Source: Nitrosomonas eutropha
GTDB taxonomy: Bacteria; Pseudomonadota; Gammaproteobacteria; Burkholderiales; Nitrosomonadaceae
Assembly: GCF_003201195.1 (NCBI RefSeq)
Contig: NZ_QICQ01000019.1
Coordinates: 1-52,663 of the forward strand
Reading direction: 5' to 3'
Length of the DNA: 52,663 nt
Positions 18,817 through 27,343 of the stretch are shown here, piece after piece (within the stretch, counting starts at the first letter, position 1; every line of letters begins with the position of its first letter). The notes beneath the pieces are model-generated. The model was not told the DNA's origin and searched no databases. It saw nothing but the letters and a program-made list of their open reading frames with translations. Made by a program: the position numbers and the translations under genes.

Positions 18817-19079
18817 TGGAGAGTGGATTTATTTTGATTCATCAGATAAGTGCGAATATACTGTATGGATGATTATTGTGATTGGTTCCTGAATCAAGCA
18901 ACCTGAACAATCCGCTCTGCTGCTGTTTTAATGCGCATTTGATCGCCTATTGAACCTACCTTTTTGGAAAAGAGCAGGTAATTTTGTTTCTGCAACTAGA
19001 CGATTTGCCAGATTATATGCAGGAACTATATTTTTCCTGCGGATTACTTTTTCCGTCAGCAATAAACGGAGGTGTTGAA

Positions 19080-19436
19080 ATGTTCTTTCTAAAAGATGAT
19101 CTGGTTGTAAAACGAATTTTTACGATCAGCATGACGCTGTCTATGGCCTTGTTTATCTTGCCAGCTTACGCTGCTGAAGAGGCTGTAGAGAGAGATCTCG
19201 GAAATAGTGGTCAGTGGTCAGGCGGTGAAAACGTTTATGCCAAGGTGTGTGGTTATTGTCATGACACCGGGATTGGCCCTTCTATCAAAGGCCGGCAATT
19301 ACCGCCCGAGTATATTACCCATGTCGTGCGGCACGGGTTTCGAGCTATGCCTGCTTTTCCTGAGCCGTATATTAGCAACGAAGATTTGAAATCCCTCGGG
19401 CAATATATTCAACAAACCACTCCTGAAAAAAAGTGA
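19080..19436 (+). CDS. pchC: PchC-like cytochrome c subunit
   Basis: A 118-residue class I cytochrome c with a Sec signal peptide (hydrophobic stretch about 12-31, cleavage near AYA-AEE). The single haem site is CGYCH at 57-61 and the likely axial methionine is Met90 in FRAMPAFPE. The segments CGYCHDTGIGP and IKGRQLPPEYITHVVRHGF closely resemble the cytochrome subunit of p-cresol methylhydroxylase, which takes electrons from the flavoprotein in the periplasm. The ATG at 19080 is preceded by CGGAGG; the longer frame from 18984 has no such support. It is first in a three-gene operon, 10 bases before pchX. Confidence 0.85.
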   Translation: MFFLKDDLVVKRIFTISMTLSMALFILPAYAAEEAVERDLGNSGQWSGGENVYAKVCGYCHDTGIGPSIKGRQLPPEYITHVVRHGFRAMPAFPEPYISNEDLKSLGQYIQQTTPEKK

Positions 19437-19446
19437 GGGTAATTCC

Positions 19447-20172
19447 ATGGATATCCAGCGTCGCCTACTACTCAAGGGTATCGTTCTGAGCGGTGTTTCA
19501 GGTTGTCTTGGATGGGCAAATCCAAGCGTTGCTCTGGCCGCCGCTACTAACCGCGCCCAATCTGCCAAGTTTTTCAACCCGGAAACGACTCTACTGCTGG
19601 TAAACGGGGAGACAGAACATTCAGCTTTTCTGCAGGGTGCCTGGATTGCTGGTGGTGCCAATATGGAAGTACATGACATCAACATAGAACGGGATTTTCT
19701 GCTGCTGTTGCAGCGCCGCATTAAGGAAATGTCGACAGAAGGGTGTGTTATCACTGGTTTGGTGGATGATGCCAGTGGCACACTTATTATTGATCTGGCT
19801 CGTTCCACAGGCGCTTGTATGCGCTGGCTGGGACAGCATACGGTGGAGCCAGAACAATCCCGCCATCTGTTGTACAGCAGCAGGGTTGCTGGTGATCAAG
19901 GTGGATTGTTCGGGCATCAGCTTGCTTTACGTGGCTTCAGCTGTATCCATGGAAGCCATCGAAAGAGAGAAGAACAAGTATTAGAACCCATTTTGTACAC
20001 ACGTGAAGGGGTTCGGGAAGATGCTCAGTGGAGCACAGATCTTGGATTTGCGCTGACTGGTGATGATCTGGTTGATTTTTCGGAGGCTCCACAGATTAAC
20101 AGCGGGTCGGTAGCGCCGCTGAATGGACACTTCGTTTCCTTTGCCTTTAAGATTCAAGGAGTTTCAATATGA
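19447..20172 (+). CDS. pchX: PchX-like protein with Tat-type signal
   Basis: A 241-residue protein lying between the cytochrome and flavoprotein genes, the position of pchX in the pchACXF cluster of Pseudomonas putida, a gene of unknown function. The N-terminus has an RR pair followed by LLLKG (residues 5-11), a moderately hydrophobic segment and an ALA-A cleavage site near 32, which fits a twin-arginine signal. The mature part has no motif I recognise. The GAGGG before ATG 19447 supports the start. Its stop overlaps the pchF start by four bases (ATGA), so the two are translationally coupled. I infer from position, not from alignment, that it is PchX; it may help export or assemble the flavoprotein. 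Confidence 0.65.
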   Translation: MDIQRRLLLKGIVLSGVSGCLGWANPSVALAAATNRAQSAKFFNPETTLLLVNGETEHSAFLQGAWIAGGANMEVHDINIERDFLLLLQRRIKEMSTEGCVITGLVDDASGTLIIDLARSTGACMRWLGQHTVEPEQSRHLLYSSRVAGDQGGLFGHQLALRGFSCIHGSHRKREEQVLEPILYTREGVREDAQWSTDLGFALTGDDLVDFSEAPQINSGSVAPLNGHFVSFAFKIQGVSI

Positions 20173-21737
20173 ATGAGCAAAACCATGATGTGTTGCCTCG
20201 TGGTGTTTCCCAGCAGGAATTTCAGAAAGCTATTGAAGCATTCCAAAAATTGTTGGGTGATAAAAATGTATTGACCAGACCAGAACAGCTCATTGCCTAC
20301 ACAAAAATCATGATGCCGGTAGATGATGCCGAGCATGCGCCATCAGCTACTTTGGTCGCAACGACTGTGAAACAAGTTCAAGAGGTTGTCAAAATCTGCA
20401 ACACATACAAGATCCCAATCTGGACCATTTCTACTGGTCGCAATTTCGGTTATGGCTCTGCTGCACCACACCATCGTGGCCAGGTGATACTTGATCTCAA
20501 AAAAATGAATAAAATCATTCATGTTGATCCAGAACTATGCACTGCGCTGGTTGAGCCTGGGGTGACCTATGGGCAGTTATATGACTACCTTCAGGAAAAT
20601 AATTTGCCTCTGATGTTGTCATTTTCCGCACCATCGGCGATTGCCGGGCCAGTTGGCAATACCATGGATCGTGGTGTCGGCTATACGCCGTACGGTGAGC
20701 ATTTTATGATGCAGTGTGGTATGGAATTGGTATTAGCTAACGGTGAAGTACTGAGAACTGGTATGGGGGGTGTCAAGGGGGATAACAGCTGGCAGGTATT
20801 CAAGTGGGGCTACGGCCCGACTCTGGATGGCATGTTTACCCAAGCCAATTATGGCATTTGTACCAAGATGGGCTTCTGGCTGATGCCTAGGCCCCCAGTA
20901 ATCAAGCCATTCGAGATCAGGTACGAACATGAATCCGATATTGCTGATATTGTTGAACTACTGCGTCCATTGCGGATTACCCAGGTCATTCCAAACTCGG
21001 TGGTAATTGCTAATGTTTTGTGGGAGGCGGGAAGTGCCAACGTACGTCGCTCCGAATACATGACCGGGCGTGGAGCGACACCGGATTCAGTACTCAAGCA
21101 GATTCAGCATGATAAAAATCTGGGTGCCTGGAACGTTTATGCCGCATTGTACGGCACTCAGGAACAGGTTGACGTTAACTGGAAGATCGTCACCGAAACA
21201 ATTAAAAAATCAGGTAAGGGCACGATCATTACTCAGGAGGAAGCAGGCGATACTCAGCCGTTCAAGTATCGTGCCGAGCTGATGTCCGGTGTGCCTAATC
21301 TGCAGGAATTCGGATTGTACAACTGGCGTGGAGGTGGCGGCTCCATGTGGTTTGCACCGGTTAGCCAGGCCCGTGGCAATGAATGTGACAAACAGAAGAC
21401 GCTGGCCAAAAAAATCCTCAACAAACACGGTTTGGATTACGTGGGTGAATTCATTGTCGGTTGGCGCGATATGCATCATGTCATCGATGTGCTGTACGAT
21501 CGCACCAGTAGGGAAGAAACCGAATCTGCTTATCGGTGTTTTCATGAACTGATCAATGAATTCGAAAAAGAGGGATATGCCGTCTACCGCGTCAATACTG
21601 CCTTTATGGAGCGTGTCGCACAAAGCTATGGTCCAGTAAAGCGTCGGGTCGAACACGCAATTAAACGAGCGCTCGATCCAAATAATATCTTGGCGCCGGG
21701 TAAATCTGGAATCGATCTCGATACTTTCGAAGAATGA
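20169..21737 (+). CDS. pchF: p-Cresol methylhydroxylase-type flavoprotein
   Basis: A 522-residue FAD oxidoreductase of the vanillyl-alcohol-oxidase/4-cresol dehydrogenase family, which hydroxylates the methyl group of 4-alkylphenols with water and passes electrons to a bound cytochrome c. The FAD-binding domain shows PIWTISTGRNFGYGSAAP (84-100) and GVTYGQLYDYL. The C-terminal part has WRGGGGSMWFAPVSQARG, RDMHHVIDVLYDRT and RVAQSYGPVKRRVEHAIKRA, as in PchF. Tyr384 falls exactly where P. putida PchF links FAD covalently. There is no signal peptide, although the partner cytochrome is exported. The real substrate could be another phenol. No pchA (aldehyde dehydrogenase) lies next to it. Confidence 0.87.
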   Translation: MNEQNHDVLPRGVSQQEFQKAIEAFQKLLGDKNVLTRPEQLIAYTKIMMPVDDAEHAPSATLVATTVKQVQEVVKICNTYKIPIWTISTGRNFGYGSAAPHHRGQVILDLKKMNKIIHVDPELCTALVEPGVTYGQLYDYLQENNLPLMLSFSAPSAIAGPVGNTMDRGVGYTPYGEHFMMQCGMELVLANGEVLRTGMGGVKGDNSWQVFKWGYGPTLDGMFTQANYGICTKMGFWLMPRPPVIKPFEIRYEHESDIADIVELLRPLRITQVIPNSVVIANVLWEAGSANVRRSEYMTGRGATPDSVLKQIQHDKNLGAWNVYAALYGTQEQVDVNWKIVTETIKKSGKGTIITQEEAGDTQPFKYRAELMSGVPNLQEFGLYNWRGGGGSMWFAPVSQARGNECDKQKTLAKKILNKHGLDYVGEFIVGWRDMHHVIDVLYDRTSREETESAYRCFHELINEFEKEGYAVYRVNTAFMERVAQSYGPVKRRVEHAIKRALDPNNILAPGKSGIDLDTFEE

Positions 21738-22085
21738 TGATTGCTGCCGCGCGGATTGCAATCTACGAAACAGGTGAAGCTGTTTTTTTGATCAGAGTGA
21801 ACAGTAGTCGTATGAAAGAGATACGCAGGTTGTTTCTATTGTATATGCAGGCGGTAAGTATTGAGAAGGATATGGATTACGTAAGGTTTCTTACAGGTAT
21901 TTGATTCCACATCATGTCAAGATAAAATTGGAGTATGACCAAGGCCACATTTTCGTTTATTTGTCTGGTTCTATCGATATTTTCCTACTGTTATCTGCGA
22001 GTATTCTGAACGATTTTGTGGCACTTTCTTCCGCCATGCTGGTAATCATCCATGGCATTTGGGGTGGCAAGCGGAAGGAGATACG
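21738..22085. other. Convergent intergenic region, weak terminator
   Basis: Lies between the ends of pchF and mnmH. Just after pchF an ACAG-(6)-CTGT hairpin followed by seven T residues (about 21770-21789) may terminate the pch operon, though its stem is short. A 71-codon frame from TTG 21901 has no ribosome binding site and runs into antisense of mnmH; I do not regard it as a gene. Confidence 0.35.
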
Positions 22086-23252
22086 TCAAGCGTGTTGTTT
22101 GCGAGCCCGCAGATAATCGATTGCTGCCTGCCTTGAGCCCTTGAAGCAGGGATTGACCTGGCGGCGTTGTAGTGAGCCGAGATACAGTGGGTCATAGTAA
22201 TATCTCACCAGTTTTTCAATCCAGGTCTTGTTTGATTGAATTTCATTTCTGTTTACAAAGCTGGATCGGGCGTTTTCCAGATCCTGTGATACTTCCTGAA
22301 ACCTAACTCCTCCCAGTTTTTTGCTGATTGCCTGCAAGGCACTTGCGTATTTGTCGAATAATAACAGCGCTTGTTGGCACAGTATTTCCTGAATTTCCGT
22401 AGCAGAAGACAATGGTTGTGTGTTGCGCCGAGCCTGCTGTGCCTGGCCGATAGGGGTAGCAACAATGTAATCTCCGAATATGTTATCTACCCTGGTATTC
22501 AATGGTTCATCCACCCAGATGATTTCAGAGCTGCGCATGTGTTCAAAGAAGCTGGCTGGTAAATATACCCTGCCGGTATGTCGGCTTTCGTCTTCCACAA
22601 CGACTGGATCAAACAGATAGTTCTGTTTCAGTTTGAGCAAATTGACAGCCAACTGATTCTCAAAATCGATTTGTGTGGGCTGGGGGAGAGACATTCCTCC
22701 AAAAGCCGAGCCACGATGCCGGGCAAGGGCTTCGATGTCAAGTACCGGGTAACTGTTTCTGATCTCCTGGATTAGCTGGGTTTTGCCACTGCCCGTTGGT
22801 CCGGTAATGACCAGTAGCGTGTGGTTTTCACTGAACCGGTCAATTGTGTTGATCAAAAATTGGCGTGCCTGCTTATAACCACCGATGATCAATGGCCTGT
22901 CGACACCAGCATCTTTCAACCATTGTTGCGTGATCTGCGAGCGCTTTCCTCCTCGAAAGCAATACAGCACGGTTCGGGGATGTTGCCGGATAAAATCAAG
23001 CCATTGCTGCAGACGATCCTGTTTTGCCTGACCCGAAATCATCTCATGGCCAAGCATGACTGCTGCCTCGGAACCTTGCTGTTTGTAAGTAGTGCCGACC
23101 AGTGCACGTTCTTCGTTGTTGAGGATGGGCAGATTGACTGAGCCGGGCAGGGATCCCAGTATGAATTCAAGCGGTGCACGTACGTCAATCAGTGGCGTAT
23201 CCGCTGTGAATAAAGCTGTTAGCTCATCGCTATCAATGTTTGGATTATTCAA
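22086..23252 (-). CDS. mnmH: tRNA 2-selenouridine synthase
   Basis: Also called SelU or YbbB. It replaces sulfur by selenium in the wobble 2-thiouridine of some tRNAs, using selenophosphate, through a geranylated intermediate. The N-terminal rhodanese domain carries LIDVRAPLEF and the active-site Cys98 in LYCFRGGKRS. The C-terminal P-loop domain has GPTGSGKTQL (151-160). Length (388) and order are standard. Its start overlaps the end of selD by eight bases, so the two are co-translated and form a complete selenium-for-tRNA unit. Confidence 0.92.
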   Translation of the reverse strand: MNNPNIDSDELTALFTADTPLIDVRAPLEFILGSLPGSVNLPILNNEERALVGTTYKQQGSEAAVMLGHEMISGQAKQDRLQQWLDFIRQHPRTVLYCFRGGKRSQITQQWLKDAGVDRPLIIGGYKQARQFLINTIDRFSENHTLLVITGPTGSGKTQLIQEIRNSYPVLDIEALARHRGSAFGGMSLPQPTQIDFENQLAVNLLKLKQNYLFDPVVVEDESRHTGRVYLPASFFEHMRSSEIIWVDEPLNTRVDNIFGDYIVATPIGQAQQARRNTQPLSSATEIQEILCQQALLLFDKYASALQAISKKLGGVRFQEVSQDLENARSSFVNRNEIQSNKTWIEKLVRYYYDPLYLGSLQRRQVNPCFKGSRQAAIDYLRARKQHA

Positions 23253-24294
23253 ATTGCACCGCTTTATCTTGACGAGGATGAACGGTTCCCACTATTGCTG
23301 CTGGCTTGAAGTATGTGCGCAGTGCCTGCAGCACGAGCTGGCTGGCTTCGGGCACCACGCTTAATAATAAACCACCACTGGTTTGCGGATCGTGAATTAG
23401 CAGTTTGTACAGCGCATCCAGTTTTGCATCGTCGATATGTGGCGTGGTGTACTCTGCATTGGTCCGGTGTGCTTTGGTCAGAAAACTATTTTTCAGACAG
23501 TAGAAAGCTTTGTCAAACCTGGGAAGATTACCAGTTGCAATGCTCAGGGTAACGTTGCTGGCGTTTGCTAGTTGCATGGCGTGGCCGGAAAAGCCGAAGC
23601 CGGTGATGTCGGTAGCGGCATGGATAGCTGCCAGCAAATCCGGTGATAGATAGTCGATGACGTTATTGATGGCCGCCATGCTTTCTAGCGCGTCCATGAT
23701 GTCCTTCTCCTGCAATTGTTGCCGTTTTATTCCGGCTGTCAGGGTGCCTGTTCCCAGCGCCTTGGTCAAAACCAAATGATCTCCCGATTGTGCGTTGGCA
23801 TTGGTCCATACCTGCTGCGGATTGACTAACCCGGTGACCGATAGGCCAAACTTCAAGGTGTCATCATCAATTGAATGGCCGCCGACAAAATTGGCACCTG
23901 CTTCAGCGATCTTATCGCTGGCACCTTGCAGGACATCAACGATGATGTGTTCGGATAAGGTGGCCAGCGGAAATGCCAGAATACCCATGGCGGTAACGGG
24001 CCTGCCACCCATGGCATACACATCGCTGATAGCATTGGCGGCAGCAATTTCACCAAACAGTCTTGGAGTATCAACAATCGGCGTGAAGAAATCCAGTGTT
24101 TGCACCAGAGCAGTTTGTTCATTGATTTTGTAGATGGCGGCATCGTCAAAATAGCGGCCATCCACCATCAACGCAGAGTGTGCAGCTGGAAATCTGACTT
24201 GCTGCAAAATCCGGTGTAATGTTGTGGCGGCAACCTTGGCGGCACACCCGCCTTTTTGTACCGTTTGTGTCAGTGCGATTTTTTCTGGATGCAT
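23245..24294 (-). CDS. selD: Selenide, water dikinase (selenophosphate synthetase)
   Basis: Makes selenophosphate from selenide and ATP. The N-terminus has the catalytic pair Cys17 and Lys20 in GGCAAK, so this form uses cysteine, not selenocysteine. Later motifs include TLDFFTPIVDTPRLFGEIAA (binding of magnesium-ATP), NAISDVYAMGG and NFVGGHSIDD, with GFGFSGHAMQLA and DPQTSGGLLLSV in the C-terminal domain. The length of 349 is usual. It is first in the operon with mnmH; no selA or selB lies in the window, which points to use in tRNA modification. Confidence 0.93.
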   Translation of the reverse strand: MHPEKIALTQTVQKGGCAAKVAATTLHRILQQVRFPAAHSALMVDGRYFDDAAIYKINEQTALVQTLDFFTPIVDTPRLFGEIAAANAISDVYAMGGRPVTAMGILAFPLATLSEHIIVDVLQGASDKIAEAGANFVGGHSIDDDTLKFGLSVTGLVNPQQVWTNANAQSGDHLVLTKALGTGTLTAGIKRQQLQEKDIMDALESMAAINNVIDYLSPDLLAAIHAATDITGFGFSGHAMQLANASNVTLSIATGNLPRFDKAFYCLKNSFLTKAHRTNAEYTTPHIDDAKLDALYKLLIHDPQTSGGLLLSVVPEASQLVLQALRTYFKPAAIVGTVHPRQDKAVQFE

Positions 24295-24524
24295 AAATAT
24301 TCAAAATAAAAAGTGTTCTGCTGTAACGAGTATCCAGTGAAATACTGGTTAGTGCCGAATTAAACGGGTTTTCAGGTTGTCAGCACAGCGATCTTCTGTC
24401 GCCAGTTTGAGGCAGTAGTATAATAATGTTATGGTTGTTAAGTTAGCCTGTCTTGATATTTTAGAGGACAGTAATATCTCTGCTTCAAAGACACTGTTTT
24501 TCCTCAGTTGATTAATAATTTTCC

Positions 24525-26471
24525 ATGCCGCTTCTGACACTCGATAACGCCTGTTTAGCCTTTGGTCACCATGCTTTGCTCAATCAAGCCGTGTTGCAAC
24601 TTGATCCGGGCGAACGGGTTGGATTGATCGGGCGCAACGGCACCGGTAAATCCAGTCTGTTGCGTGCGCTGGTAGGTGAGATCAAACTGGATGACGGGCA
24701 ACTGTGGATGGCACCTGGTGTAAACGTTGCTTATATCCCGCAGGAGCCGGTGCTAGATGAGAATGAATCAGTATTTGCAGAGGTTGCCCGAGGGCTTGGT
24801 ACACTGGCACAGACCTTGCTAGATTATCATCAGGTATCTCATGCGCTGGGGGAGGAGGGAGCAGATACCGAGAAGCTGCTTGATCGTATGCAGCAGTTGC
24901 AGAGCGTGCTTGAATCCCAAAATGGCTGGAGTCTTCATCATAAGGTGGAAACGGCGATCAACCGACTTGATCTACAGGAAGATACGATTGTAGGAACGTT
25001 ATCGGGAGGAGGACGCAAGCGGGTGGCACTGGCGCGGGCGCTGGTTGTGTCACCGGATGTGCTGCTGCTGGATGAGCCAACTAACCACCTGGATTTTTCG
25101 TCGATAGAATGGCTTGAGGAAATGCTGCAGGGGTTTTCCGGCAGCATGATATTCATTACTCATGACCGACGTTTTCTGGATAACGTAGCGACCCGCATCA
25201 TTGAGCTGGATCGTGGGGAGCTGAAAGGTTTTCCCGGTAATTTTTCGGCATATCAGCAAAAGAAAGCTGAGCTGCTGGAAATCGAAGCGGTTCATAACCG
25301 GAAATTCGATAAGGCGCTGGATCAGGAGGAAATCTGGATACGTAAGGGAGTTCAAGCCAGACGGACGCGTAATGAAGGCCGAGTTAGAAGACTGGAAGCG
25401 CTGAGGTTGGAGCGTGCGGCCCGGCGGGACCGGGTTGGGAATGTCAGTTTTCGGGTGGATGCAGGGCAGCATTCCGGGCAGCTGGTCGCGGAACTGGAAC
25501 ATGTGACCAAGCGCTACGGAGATAAAATGATTATTCGAGATTTCTCTTGTCGTATCATGCGGGGTGATCGTGTCGGGTTGCTTGGCCCTAATGGTTCCGG
25601 TAAGTCCACTTTGCTGAAACTAATACTAGGTGAGTTGCAACCAGATTCTGGGACGATACGACTGGGCACCAAGTTATCCATAGCCTATTTTGACCAACTG
25701 CGGGAGCAATTGGATGAAGATAAAACTTTGGTTGATTCCATCAGCCAGGGTTCAGAGTTTGTTGAAATTGATGGTGCGCGCAGGCATGTCATTAGTTACC
25801 TGGAGGATTTCCTGTTCCCACCGCAGCGTGCCCGCTCGCCCGTAAAATCTTTGTCTGGCGGTGAACGTAACCGGTTGTTGCTTGCTCGCTTATTTACACG
25901 CCCGGCTAATGTGCTGGTTCTGGATGAGCCGACCAATGATCTCGATATTGAGACACTTGAATTGCTGGAGGCCTTGTTGCAGGAATATAGCGGTACGCTT
26001 TTTCTGGTGAGCCACGATCGTGCCTTTATTGATAATGTGGTGACCCAGGCCATTGTGTTTGAAGGAGATGGGTATCTGCGTGAATATGCAGGCGGCTATC
26101 AGGAATGGTTGCAATCCAAATCAAATGTAAAAACGCCACAGCAGGAAAGTAGTGACTCTCTCAGATCGATAATCAAATCGCCCCAGGTGGTCAAAAAAGA
26201 TAAATCACCTGGCCCTGCCGGATTAAGTTATCAGGAAACTAAAGAGCTGGAAGCATTGCCGGAGAAAATCGATATCCTTGAAAAAGAACAAATAATAGTT
26301 GGCCAGAAATTGAGTACCCCTGTTATTTATAAAAACAACCCTTATGATGCAATGGTATTGCAGGCGCGTGCGGCTGAGCTGGAAAAAGAGCTTGCGGCAT
26401 ACTATTCCCGCTGGGAGATGCTGGAAAACAAGCAGATCGTTGTGGAAACAATTTGTAAAAAGAAAGGGTAA
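24525..26471 (+). CDS. uup: ABC-F ATPase, Uup type
   Basis: A 648-residue cytosolic protein with two ABC ATPase domains and no membrane segments. Domain 1 has GRNGTGKSS (37-45), LSGGGRKRVALARAL and LLLDEPTNHLD. The linker is rich in charged residues (WIRKGVQARRTRNEGRVRRLEALR). Domain 2 has GPNGSGKST, LSGGERNRLLLARLF and VLDEPTNDLD. A C-terminal basic, coiled-coil extension of about 90 residues is typical for Uup, which binds DNA or ribosomes and acts in translation quality control and prevention of precise transposon excision. The start at 24525 fits the family (MPLLTLDNA). It is divergent from selD. Confidence 0.88.
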   Translation: MPLLTLDNACLAFGHHALLNQAVLQLDPGERVGLIGRNGTGKSSLLRALVGEIKLDDGQLWMAPGVNVAYIPQEPVLDENESVFAEVARGLGTLAQTLLDYHQVSHALGEEGADTEKLLDRMQQLQSVLESQNGWSLHHKVETAINRLDLQEDTIVGTLSGGGRKRVALARALVVSPDVLLLDEPTNHLDFSSIEWLEEMLQGFSGSMIFITHDRRFLDNVATRIIELDRGELKGFPGNFSAYQQKKAELLEIEAVHNRKFDKALDQEEIWIRKGVQARRTRNEGRVRRLEALRLERAARRDRVGNVSFRVDAGQHSGQLVAELEHVTKRYGDKMIIRDFSCRIMRGDRVGLLGPNGSGKSTLLKLILGELQPDSGTIRLGTKLSIAYFDQLREQLDEDKTLVDSISQGSEFVEIDGARRHVISYLEDFLFPPQRARSPVKSLSGGERNRLLLARLFTRPANVLVLDEPTNDLDIETLELLEALLQEYSGTLFLVSHDRAFIDNVVTQAIVFEGDGYLREYAGGYQEWLQSKSNVKTPQQESSDSLRSIIKSPQVVKKDKSPGPAGLSYQETKELEALPEKIDILEKEQIIVGQKLSTPVIYKNNPYDAMVLQARAAELEKELAAYYSRWEMLENKQIVVETICKKKG

Positions 26472-26583
26472 AAAGTGCTGAAGAAATAATTTCCCTATAC
26501 ACAACAGGGACATAGCTACAACCTTCATTGACTAAACAACACCCATCGTTTAAAGTTCGCTTTTTTGAGAGGAGGATGCAAAA

Positions 26584-26910
26584 GTGAAAAAGGCAGCTGC
26601 CGTTAAACTACTTATCGCTTCTGGCATGATTCTGTCGTTTTCCGGCGTGGCAGATGCAGCTGGAAACACTGATTCAGTTAAGAGCAAGATCGCCATGTGC
26701 CAGGGCTGCCATGGTATTGAAGGATATCGCACCGCATATCCGTTTGTTTATCATGTACCGAAACTGGGCGGACAACACCTGCCTTACCTGGTTAAGGCGC
26801 TGAAAGATTACAGATCTGGAGAGCGTAACCACCCGACAATGGTTGGTATTGCAGGAACTCTTTCCGATGAGGATATTGATGCCTTGGCTGCTTATTACGC
26901 TGGCAATTGA
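26584..26910 (+). CDS. Monohaem cytochrome c, c4-domain type
   Basis: A 108-residue exported cytochrome with a signal peptide cleaved near ADA-AGN, the haem site CQGCH at 39-43 and a probable axial methionine at Met86 (HPTMVGIA). The pattern KLGGQHLPYLVKALKDYRSG is that of one half of a dihaem cytochrome c4. The start is GTG at 26584, seven or eight bases after GGAGG; the nearby ATG at 26575 is out of frame and stops at once. It is followed 32 bases later by a closely similar cytochrome. It probably shuttles electrons in the periplasm to a terminal oxidase; the partner is unknown. Confidence 0.87.
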   Translation: MKKAAAVKLLIASGMILSFSGVADAAGNTDSVKSKIAMCQGCHGIEGYRTAYPFVYHVPKLGGQHLPYLVKALKDYRSGERNHPTMVGIAGTLSDEDIDALAAYYAGN

Positions 26911-26942
26911 TCATTCTTCTTAATCCAAGGGATATAAATAAC

Positions 26943-27269
26943 ATGAAAAGCTATTTGGTGGCCGCTGTTAGCGGAGTAATATTTCTTCTGTCGGGGCAGC
27001 TGATCGCAGCAGATATTGATGCTGGCAAAAAGAAGGCTGAGGAAGTTTGTGCATCCTGTCATGGTGTGGATGGTAACAGTCCGGTGCCGATGTTCCCGAA
27101 AATTGGTGGCCAACCTAGAACCTATATCGTAAAAGCATTGAAAGATTATAAATCAGGCGCACGTAAAGACCCGGTGATGGCCGGAATGGCGGCTGCCCTG
27201 AGTGCAGATGATATCGAAAATCTGGCATTTTATTATTCCAGTCAATCAGGCCTGCAAGTTAAGAGATAG
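26943..27269 (+). CDS. Monohaem cytochrome c, c4-domain type, second copy
   Basis: A 108-residue exported cytochrome starting at ATG 26943 (AAGGGA upstream), with a signal peptide ending near IAA-DID, the haem site CASCH at 36-40 and an axial methionine at Met79 or Met82. The motif KIGGQPRTYIVKALKDYKSGARKDPVM is nearly the same as that in the gene just before, so the two arose by tandem duplication or correspond to the two halves of a cytochrome c4 encoded as separate proteins. The frame extends upstream to 26907, but without a signal-like start. A strong palindrome follows the stop. Confidence 0.87.
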   Translation: MKSYLVAAVSGVIFLLSGQLIAADIDAGKKKAEEVCASCHGVDGNSPVPMFPKIGGQPRTYIVKALKDYKSGARKDPVMAGMAAALSADDIENLAFYYSSQSGLQVKR

Positions 27270-27273
27270 TACA

Positions 27274-27298
27274 CCTCCGTATACCCCGTATACGGAGG
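27274..27298. terminator. Perfect 11-bp palindrome after the cytochrome pair
   Basis: CCTCCGTATAC at 27274-27284 pairs perfectly with 27288-27298 around a three-base CCC loop. It starts four bases after the stop codon of the second cytochrome. There is no T-run directly after it, so it may be an mRNA 3'-end stabiliser or one part of a compound terminator with the hairpin at 27309-27335. Confidence 0.6.
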
Positions 27299-27308
27299 CT
27301 GTGAGCGG

Positions 27309-27343
27309 AATGCATCCGATACCCCGAGGTGCATTTCGTTTTT
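27309..27343 (+). terminator. Probable intrinsic terminator
   Basis: AATGCA at 27309-27314 pairs with TGCATT at 27330-27335, with a partial inner CC/GG stem, and a run of T residues follows (from 27339). It separates the cytochrome genes from the convergent DUF1841 gene, whose last codons it touches. Confidence 0.55.

Noticed and set aside
21210..21761. 183-codon minus-strand frame
   Set aside because: It is the antisense shadow of the well-conserved C-terminal part of pchF.
24349..24540. 63-codon minus-strand frame between selD and uup
   Set aside because: It overlaps the uup start, has no known motif and would fill the divergent promoter region.
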